NCBI GenBank assembly: GCA_031580995.1
Contig: JAVLCC010000016.1
Location: forward strand, 1 to 22,288
Length of the DNA: 22,288 nt
Direction: 5' to 3'
Source: CAJXVY01 sp031580995
GTDB taxonomy: Bacteria; Actinomycetota; Actinomycetes; Actinomycetales; Microbacteriaceae
The position numbers and the translations under genes are program-made. Positions 14,918 to 20,813 of the stretch are shown here, piece after piece (within the stretch, counting starts at the first letter, position 1; each line of letters opens with the position of its first letter). The notes below the pieces were generated by a model. The model had not been told where the DNA came from and searched no databases. It worked only from the letters and a program-made list of their open reading frames with translations.

Positions 14918-15989
14918 AATACGTCTAGAGAACGTCGCCCACTCTTATGACGGCGGAGAAACGTTTGCACTAAAAGAAACCAGCATGGTCTGGGAAGACG
15001 GAAACGCATATGCGCTTTTAGGCCCATCCGGTTGCGGAAAAACTACTTTGCTGAACATAATCTCGGGCCTGATTATCCCCTCACACGGAAAAATCTATGT
15101 TGACGGGGTGGACATAACTGAAAAAGACACAGAGGATCGCAACATTGCTCAGGTGTTTCAGTTCCCAGTTTTATACGACACCATGACAGTCCGAAAAAAC
15201 CTTGAATTTCCACTGAAGAATCGAAATGTTCCTCGTGAAAAGATTGCTTCCAAGGTGGAGGAAATAGCAGAGATGCTAGGTCTGACAGAGATGTTAGATA
15301 AGCGCCCTGGAAAACTCCGTTCTGATCTGCAGCAGATAGTTTCACTTGGCCGTGGATTGGTCAGAGACAATGTTTCAGCGATTTTATTTGACGAGCCACT
15401 TACCGTTATCGATCAAAACTTCAAATGGACCCTAAGAAGCAGGCTAAAAAAGCTTCACCTGCAAACAGAGGCGACCATTGTTTATGTAACCCACGACCAA
15501 ACCGAAGCTCTAACATTTGCAGACCAGGTGCTGGTCATGAAAGATGGCGAGATCATCCAGTCTGGAACCAGCGAAGAGTTGTACCTTTCACCAAAACACG
15601 AGTTTGTTGGTTTCTTCATCGGTTCCCCGGGCATGAATTTCTTAGATGTGGAAATCCTTTCGGGCGAGGTAACAGTTGCTGGACAGGCAATCGGTTCGGT
15701 TGCAGAGAATCTGCAGGATGGAAAATTCAAGCTTGGCGTGAGGCCAGAGTTTGTAGAGGTCGACCAAGCAGGATACGAAATGACCGTCACCAGGGTGGAA
15801 AACCGAGGGGTTTATCAGTTGGCTCACCTGGAAATGGCGGGTATGCCAATCATTGCCAAAGTGGATTCTTCGACGGTTCTGAAAGCGGGCGAGCAGGCAA
15901 GTTTTAGCTTCTCCCAGGACCGCTCGTTTATTTTCCAAGATCAAAAATTTGTCTCAAATTTTGTTCCTAAATCGAAGGTGAGCAAATGA
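14910..15989 (+). CDS. glpT: Glycerol ABC transporter ATPase 2, degenerate signature motif
   Basis: A 359-aa partner of GlpS. Walker A is GPSGCGKT (38-45), Q-loop Gln84, Walker B AILFDEP (157-163) with Glu162, and the H-loop is intact (VTHDQTEA, His195). The LSGGQ signature is replaced by LRSDL (136-140) in GKLRSDLQQIVSLGRGLV, and the D-loop after Walker B reads LTVID instead of the usual SALD-like sequence. With GlpS it should form a heterodimer with one complete ATP site (GlpT Walker motifs and His plus GlpS signature) and one degenerate site. A TOBE-like domain follows from about residue 240. The symbol follows the Rhizobium glycerol operon and is not the E. coli G3P antiporter GlpT. Confidence 0.88.
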   Translation: MAEIRLENVAHSYDGGETFALKETSMVWEDGNAYALLGPSGCGKTTLLNIISGLIIPSHGKIYVDGVDITEKDTEDRNIAQVFQFPVLYDTMTVRKNLEFPLKNRNVPREKIASKVEEIAEMLGLTEMLDKRPGKLRSDLQQIVSLGRGLVRDNVSAILFDEPLTVIDQNFKWTLRSRLKKLHLQTEATIVYVTHDQTEALTFADQVLVMKDGEIIQSGTSEELYLSPKHEFVGFFIGSPGMNFLDVEILSGEVTVAGQAIGSVAENLQDGKFKLGVRPEFVEVDQAGYEMTVTRVENRGVYQLAHLEMAGMPIIAKVDSSTVLKAGEQASFSFSQDRSFIFQDQKFVSNFVPKSKVSK

Positions 15990-16885
15990 TAGAGGGTAAA
16001 AAGAAGAGTAATAGGGGCTGGTTTTTAGTTCTCCCCGTTGTAGTTGCAGTTGCGTTTACCGCAATCATTCCGTTGATGACTGTTGCCAACTATTCGGTGC
16101 AGGATATTTTCAGCCCAAATGACCGAATTTTTGTTGGTCTTGAGTTTTTCCGATCAGTGATGACCGATGAGAGGATTCTGGACGCGTTCCAAAGAAACCT
16201 CATTTTCTCGCTGCAGGTTTTGAGCATTGAAATTCCACTTGGAATCATCATTGCTCGCATGATGCCCCGCAGCGGTTGGAAGGCCTCGGCTGCACTTGTT
16301 GTGTTGGCAGTTCCCTTGATTATCCCCTGGAATGTAATCGGAACAACCTGGAAGATTTTTGCTCGCGGAGACATCGGTCTTGGTGGCTACATAGCGAATC
16401 TATTTTTTGACTACAACTACACAAATGACCCAACTGATGCTTGGGCGACAGTTCTGCTGATGGATGTTTGGCACTGGACGCCACTGGTTGCGCTACTGGT
16501 TTATTCAGGTTTGAGGTCGATACCACAGGCTTATTACCAAGCTGCAAGCATTGATGGTGCCAGCGGCTGGTCAATCTTTAGATTCGTTGAACTTCCCAAG
16601 CTGAAGCGAGTTTTGATGATTGCGCTTCTGTTGAGGTTCATGGACTCATTCATGATCTACACCGAGCCGTTTGTGGTCACAGGTGGTGGACCGGGAGAGT
16701 CAACCACGATGCTCAGCATCTTGCTATCAACAATCGCTATTGGTCAGTTCGATATTGGAACTGCAGGTGCGTTCTCATTGATTTACTTCCTGATCATTCA
16801 GATTCTGTCGTTCATTTTCTTCACGGTGCTCACTTTGGACACCCGTCAAGGGGCGACCAAGAAAGTTAAAAGGAGGAAAGCATGA
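15986..16885 (+). CDS. glpP: Glycerol ABC transporter permease 1
   Basis: A 299-aa inner-membrane permease of the MalF/UgpA class with about six helices. The first is at residues 12-31, after a short basic N-terminus (EGKKKSNR). The EAA loop that docks onto the ATPase is YYQAASIDGASGWSIFRFVE (183-202) followed by LPKLKRV. The start overlaps glpT by 4 nt (ATGA) and the end overlaps glpQ by 4 nt, so subunit stoichiometry is probably held by coupled translation. Substrate assignment (glycerol) comes from operon context and the match in gene order with rhizobial glpSTPQUV. Confidence 0.9.
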   Translation: MIEGKKKSNRGWFLVLPVVVAVAFTAIIPLMTVANYSVQDIFSPNDRIFVGLEFFRSVMTDERILDAFQRNLIFSLQVLSIEIPLGIIIARMMPRSGWKASAALVVLAVPLIIPWNVIGTTWKIFARGDIGLGGYIANLFFDYNYTNDPTDAWATVLLMDVWHWTPLVALLVYSGLRSIPQAYYQAASIDGASGWSIFRFVELPKLKRVLMIALLLRFMDSFMIYTEPFVVTGGGPGESTTMLSILLSTIAIGQFDIGTAGAFSLIYFLIIQILSFIFFTVLTLDTRQGATKKVKRRKA

Positions 16886-17733
16886 GCGCTCCGGTAAAGG
16901 CTAGGGCCCAGAAGATGCAGGTCGGGCCTAAATCAGCAGCTTGGGTTTCATGGCTGTTCTGGTTTTTGATGTTCGCTTGGTCAATCCCAGTTGTTTGGTT
17001 GGTATCGATGTCACTTCGTGACAACAACGATATTTTGTCCAAGTTTGAGATTATCCCTTCAAGGATCAGCTTTGATGGCTGGATAACCTTCTTCACCGAT
17101 CCAACTTGGATTGGTAGCTACATGAACTCCATTGTTTACACCAGCATGAACATGGTGCTATCGGTGTTGATTGCGTTGCCTGCGGCTTATGCGTTTAGTC
17201 GATTCACATTCAGCGGTGATAAGCACCTGTTCTTCTGGTTGCTGACCAACAGGATGGCACCACCGGCTGTGTTCTTGCTTCCGTTTTTCCAGATGTATCA
17301 GGCAGTTGGACTATTTGACACCCACTTGGGTGTTGCAATCGCACACATGCTTTTCAATGTGCCATTGGCTGTTTGGATTTTAGAGGGCTTTATGTCCAAT
17401 GTTCCAAGACAGCTGGATGAGATTGCAGAAATCGATGGCTACAGCTTCCCAAGATTCTTTGTAACGGTGTTCATCCCAATGATTCGTTCGGGAATCGGTG
17501 TGACTGCATTCTTCATGTTCATGTTCAGTTGGGTGGAGCTGTTGATAGCTAGAACCATCACCGCCACCGAGGCAAAGCCAATTGCCGTGCAGATGACCAG
17601 AACGACAACTGCCAGCGGAGTGGACTGGTCGCTTTTGAGTGCGGCTGGAGTTATGACAATTATCCCTGGAGTGATTGTGATCTGGTTTGTAAGAAACTAC
17701 ATCGCCAAGGGATTCGCGTTGGGAAGGGTGTAA
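16882..17733 (+). CDS. glpQ: Glycerol ABC transporter permease 2
   Basis: A 283-aa permease of the MalG/UgpE class. Hydrophobic segments include residues 22-43, 83-106, 116-140 and 148-170. The EAA loop is QLDEIAEIDGYSFPRFFVTV (178-197) followed by FIPMIRSG. It pairs with the preceding permease to form the channel. The overlap with the preceding gene is 4 nt (ATGA) and AGGAGG lies just upstream as a strong ribosome binding site. The next gene starts 2 nt after its stop. The symbol follows the rhizobial operon and does not mean the phosphodiesterase GlpQ. Confidence 0.9.
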   Translation: MSAPVKARAQKMQVGPKSAAWVSWLFWFLMFAWSIPVVWLVSMSLRDNNDILSKFEIIPSRISFDGWITFFTDPTWIGSYMNSIVYTSMNMVLSVLIALPAAYAFSRFTFSGDKHLFFWLLTNRMAPPAVFLLPFFQMYQAVGLFDTHLGVAIAHMLFNVPLAVWILEGFMSNVPRQLDEIAEIDGYSFPRFFVTVFIPMIRSGIGVTAFFMFMFSWVELLIARTITATEAKPIAVQMTRTTTASGVDWSLLSAAGVMTIIPGVIVIWFVRNYIAKGFALGRV

Positions 17734-17735
17734 AC

Positions 17736-18011
17736 ATGCTTAGTTGGATGGTTTGGACAACTCCGGTTGCAATTGCTTTTATTGGCATCTTTTTGATGAT
17801 CACGGGTATGACCATTTGGGGGCACTACAGCCCACCTCACCGCAGGAAAGGTTTACTGCAAGTGGTTACCGACAGGGGAGACAGACTTTATATCGCCTTA
17901 TTGGCATTCGCTTTTGTAATGGTGATTTCTTTTGGAATAGAGGGCACCAATGCCCTTTATATGGCGATAGGAGCAGCAACTGTTTCAGGAGTGATTCTGA
18001 AATGGGGATAG
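17736..18011 (+). CDS. glpU: DUF2160 small membrane protein of the glycerol ABC transporter
   Basis: A 91-aa protein with three predicted helices (about 7-26, 51-66 and 70-88). Between the first two is a basic loop, SPPHRRKGLLQVVTDRGDRL, which is characteristic of DUF2160. Such a gene occurs between the permeases and the binding protein in rhizobial glycerol operons, where it is called glpU. Its job is not established; a small third membrane subunit of the transporter is the natural suggestion. It starts 2 nt after glpQ with a GGAAGGG upstream. A 103-bp gap containing three stem-loops separates it from glpV. Confidence 0.85.
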   Translation: MLSWMVWTTPVAIAFIGIFLMITGMTIWGHYSPPHRRKGLLQVVTDRGDRLYIALLAFAFVMVISFGIEGTNALYMAIGAATVSGVILKWG

Positions 18012-18018
18012 AAAAGGC

Positions 18019-18043
18019 TTGGGTTGGGCGCTGCCGAACCCAA
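18019..18043 (+). other. Stem-loop 1 of a triple hairpin between glpU and glpV
   Basis: TTGGGTT (18019-18025) pairs perfectly with AACCCAA (18037-18043). Inside, GGC (18027-18029) can pair with GCC (18033-18035). It begins 8 nt after the glpU stop and ends at the base before stem-loop 2. Confidence 0.75.
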
Positions 18044-18070
18044 AAGGCCCCCAAAGAATTCGGGGGCCTT
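18044..18070 (+). other. Stem-loop 2 of the triple hairpin (GC-rich, no U-tract)
   Basis: AAGGCCCCC (18044-18052) and GGGGGCCTT (18062-18070) form a perfect 9-bp stem with a 9-nt loop. The stem resembles a terminator, but GGCTCG follows rather than a U-run, so full termination is unlikely. Partial attenuation or RNA processing/stability is more plausible. Confidence 0.8.
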
Positions 18071-18072
18071 GG

Positions 18073-18095
18073 CTCGAGAGTGTGTGGCTCTCGAG
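18073..18095 (+). other. Stem-loop 3 of the triple hairpin
   Basis: CTCGAGAG (18073-18080) and CTCTCGAG (18088-18095) form a perfect 8-bp stem with a 7-nt loop. It ends 19 nt before the glpV ATG, leaving the GAAAGGAAAG ribosome binding site single-stranded. It would shield the 5' end of a processed glpV mRNA. Confidence 0.8.
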
Positions 18096-18114
18096 GATTA
18101 GCGAAAGGAAAGCT

Positions 18115-19923
18115 ATGAGCAAAAAGCATAACAAGCGCAAGTTAACGGGAGTAGTGGCATTATCCACTTCTATCGTTTTCTTGGCGACTGCATGCGCTGG
18201 AGGTGCCACCGACGATGGTGACGCCGACTCCGGCTCAAGCGACGGTGGCTCGACAGTAGATGCCACCGGTGAGACCAAAATCGAAAGAGCAGAGCAGTGG
18301 TTAGACGAAGAGTTTGAAAACACCACGCTCAGCAGAGATGAAGCGCTGGCAGAGATGCAGTGGTTCATCGATGCTGCCGAGGAGTTCGACGGCATGGAAA
18401 TCTCAGTTGTTTCCGAGACCATCGCTCCTCACGAATACGAGTCAAACGTTTTGACCCAGGCATTCGAAGACATTACAGGCATCAAGGTCACCCACGACCT
18501 AATTGGTGAAGGTGACGTTATCGAGCGTCTGCAGACTGAAATTCAAACCCGTAACTCAATTTATGACGGTTACGTGAATGACTCAGACTTGATTGGAACC
18601 CACCAGCGTGGTGACTACGTTTTCCCAATCGATGACTTCGATTCGGCTTATGTTTCACCAACCCTGGATCTCGATGACTTCATTGGCATTGATTTCACCA
18701 CAGGTGCTGATGATGTTCTATATCAGCTACCTGACCAGCAGTTTGCAAACCTTTACTGGTTCCGCTACGACTGGTTCAACGATGAGGACATCAAGCAGCA
18801 GTTCGAAGATGAGTATGGCTACGAACTGGGTGTTCCAGTGAACTGGACCGCTTATGAGCAGATTGCTGACTTCTTCACCAACAAGGTAAATGGTGATGGA
18901 ACCATCGATGGCGAAGAGGTCTTCGGTCACATGGACTACGGCAAGAAAGACCCATCCCTTGGATGGCGCTTCACCGATGCATGGCTCTCAATGGCCGGAA
19001 ACGGTGACACCATTAAGGGAACTCCAAACGGTTTGCCCGTTGATGAGTGGGGTATTCGTGTTGAAGGATGTAAGCCTGCTGGATCAAGTGTTTCCCGCGG
19101 TGGTGACGTAAACGGACCAGCTTCTGTTTATGCACTGCAGAAATACCTTGACTGGTTTGAATATGCTCCACCAACAGCACAGGGAATGGACTTCAGTGAG
19201 TCAGGCCCAGTTGTTGGACAGGGTCAGATTGCCCAGCAGATCTTCTGGTACACAGTGTTCACCGCTAGTGCCAGTGATCCTTCACTTCCTGTAAACGATG
19301 AGGATGGAAATCCTAAGTGGAGAATGGCTCCTAGCCCCCACGGCGCTTACTGGGAAGACGGCAAGAAGCTTGGCTACCAGGATGTTGGATCATGGACATT
19401 CATGAACCACGCCGATGAGGACAAGCGAAATGCAGCATGGCTATACGCTCAGTTTGTTACCTCAAAGACTGTTGACGTAGACAAGAGCATTGCTGGATTG
19501 ACCTTCATTCGTGACAGCACAGTGAACGCTGATTACTTCACCGAAAACGCAAACCGTTACGGTGGACTAATTGAGTTCTATCGCTCACCAGACCGTGTCA
19601 ACTGGACACCAACTGGAACCAACGTTCCTGACTACCCAGCACTAGCTCAGCTATGGTGGGCAAATGTCGGACAGGCAGCTGCAGGTGAAGCCACCGCTCA
19701 AGAAGCGATGGATTCTCTAGCAGAAGCCCAGGACGAGGTCATGGCCAGGCTTGAAAGGTCTGGATCCGGTGGAGAGTGTGGCGTTGAGCTAAACGAAGAG
19801 CGCGACCCTCAGTACTGGTATGACCAGCCTGGTGCTCCAGTGCCAGCACTGGCCAACGAGGATGAGACCCCTGAGACCGTGCCATACGATGACCTAGTGT
19901 CACGTTGGCAGGCAGCAGGCTAA
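18115..19923 (+). CDS. glpV: Glycerol ABC transporter substrate-binding lipoprotein
   Basis: A 602-aa extracellular binding protein that delivers glycerol to the transporter. ATG 18115 is chosen because AAGGA lies 6-10 nt upstream and it gives a proper lipoprotein signal: basic N-terminus (SKKHNKRK), hydrophobic core and lipobox LATAC with Cys27. An Asp/Ser/Gly-rich linker (about 31-55) follows, as in actinobacterial lipoproteins. The body is a family-1 solute-binding fold, and the C-terminus YWYDQPGAPVPALANEDETP matches the GlpV pattern. The frame is open upstream to 18019, but those codons cover the hairpins and are not expected to be translated. Codon choice is strongly biased to AAC, GAC, ATC, TTC and TAC compared with the flanking genes, suggesting very high expression. 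A terminator follows 18 nt after the stop. Confidence 0.93.
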   Translation: MSKKHNKRKLTGVVALSTSIVFLATACAGGATDDGDADSGSSDGGSTVDATGETKIERAEQWLDEEFENTTLSRDEALAEMQWFIDAAEEFDGMEISVVSETIAPHEYESNVLTQAFEDITGIKVTHDLIGEGDVIERLQTEIQTRNSIYDGYVNDSDLIGTHQRGDYVFPIDDFDSAYVSPTLDLDDFIGIDFTTGADDVLYQLPDQQFANLYWFRYDWFNDEDIKQQFEDEYGYELGVPVNWTAYEQIADFFTNKVNGDGTIDGEEVFGHMDYGKKDPSLGWRFTDAWLSMAGNGDTIKGTPNGLPVDEWGIRVEGCKPAGSSVSRGGDVNGPASVYALQKYLDWFEYAPPTAQGMDFSESGPVVGQGQIAQQIFWYTVFTASASDPSLPVNDEDGNPKWRMAPSPHGAYWEDGKKLGYQDVGSWTFMNHADEDKRNAAWLYAQFVTSKTVDVDKSIAGLTFIRDSTVNADYFTENANRYGGLIEFYRSPDRVNWTPTGTNVPDYPALAQLWWANVGQAAAGEATAQEAMDSLAEAQDEVMARLERSGSGGECGVELNEERDPQYWYDQPGAPVPALANEDETPETVPYDDLVSRWQAAG

Positions 19924-19940
19924 GCCTCGATAACCATCAT

Positions 19941-19977
19941 GCAAACTACCCAGTCCCCAAGGGGCTGGGTAGTTTGC
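19941..19977 (+). terminator. Terminator of the glp operon
   Basis: GCAAACTACCCAG (19941-19953) and CTGGGTAGTTTGC (19965-19977) form a perfect 13-bp stem. The interior TCCCCAAGGGG can extend it. The U-tract is weak (TTT lies inside the stem and CCCTT follows), but the position 18 nt after glpV makes termination or 3'-end protection likely. Confidence 0.8.
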
Positions 19978-19997
19978 CCTTAACAGGAGTCAAATAA

Positions 19998-20813
19998 ATG
20001 CAAGGTTTATTGCTTTCAAGTGGGGACAACCTTCCCGAAATAGGTTTGGGTTTATATAAAGTTCCAGCTGATAAAACCGAGGCCTTAGTTGCCCACGCTC
20101 TGGAGGTCGGATACCGATTAATTGATGGTGCCTCTTTTTATGAAAATGAAGCTCAGGCTGGAAAAGCAATCAGAGAAAGCGGAATCCCTCGAGAGGAAAT
20201 TTTCGCAACTACAAAGTTCTGGCTTGAGGATCTTGGGTATGAAAAGACCAAAGAGGCATTTTTTAGGTCTCTGGAGCTAATGGGCTTGGATTACCTAGAT
20301 AGCTACATGATTCACTGGCCTGCCCCAAAAAGGGATTTATACATTGACTCTTGGCGGGCAATGATGGAGCTTAGAAACGAAGGACTAATTCGATCGCTTG
20401 GAGTTAGTAATTTTCATACTCACCACTTGCAAAGAATCTTTGATGAATTTGATGAGTATCCGGTGATCAATCAGGTTGAGTTGCATCCTTGGTTGATTCA
20501 GAAAGACCTTAGAGAGTTTCATTCAAGCCATGGAATTGCCACCCAGTCTTGGTCACCACTTGCCAGAGGGCAGCTATTGGAAGAGCCAACGGTATTGAAG
20601 CTTGCTGAAGCTAAGGGTGTAAGTGTTGCTCAGTTGATTATTAGATGGCATATTCAAATTGGTAGTTCGGTGATTCCTAAATCAAACTCGCAAGCCAGAA
20701 TTTCTGAGAATTACGATGTGTTTGGCATTGAGCTTTCAGACGCAGAAATGCAAACCATAAGCTCCTTGGATAGGGGATATCGAACAGGTGTGGATCCGGA
20801 GGATCGAAACTAG
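19998..20813 (+). CDS. Aldo/keto reductase
   Basis: A 271-aa NADPH-type AKR, close in layout to the 2,5-diketo-D-gluconate reductase group (AKR5). The catalytic tetrad is visible: Asp43 and Tyr48 in LIDGASFYENE, Lys73 in TTKFW and His106 in YMIHWP. The usual DTAxxY segment is DGASFY here. GVSNFHTHHLQRI, QVELHPW and VIPKSNSQARISEN (cofactor-binding region) are family motifs. AGGAG lies 10 nt upstream of ATG 19998, and it sits after the glp terminator, so it probably has its own or read-through transcription. Its position between glpV and glpK suggests a role with glycerol-derived aldehydes (glyceraldehyde, DHA), but this is inference. Its stop interleaves with the glpK stop. Confidence 0.9.
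   Translation: MQGLLLSSGDNLPEIGLGLYKVPADKTEALVAHALEVGYRLIDGASFYENEAQAGKAIRESGIPREEIFATTKFWLEDLGYEKTKEAFFRSLELMGLDYLDSYMIHWPAPKRDLYIDSWRAMMELRNEGLIRSLGVSNFHTHHLQRIFDEFDEYPVINQVELHPWLIQKDLREFHSSHGIATQSWSPLARGQLLEEPTVLKLAEAKGVSVAQLIIRWHIQIGSSVIPKSNSQARISENYDVFGIELSDAEMQTISSLDRGYRTGVDPEDRN

Noticed and set aside
15425..15907. 160-codon plus-strand frame inside glpT
   Set aside because: It is a +1-type shadow of glpT with low-complexity Arg/Cys/Trp-rich translation and no ribosome binding site.
18044..18070. Stem-loop 2 as a full rho-independent terminator
   Set aside because: There is no U-tract after the stem, and the essential binding-protein gene lies downstream with no visible promoter of its own.
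18019..18114. N-terminal extension of GlpV from 18019
   Set aside because: The extension would run through three perfect hairpins and put the lipoprotein signal peptide internal. ATG 18115 has a good ribosome binding site.
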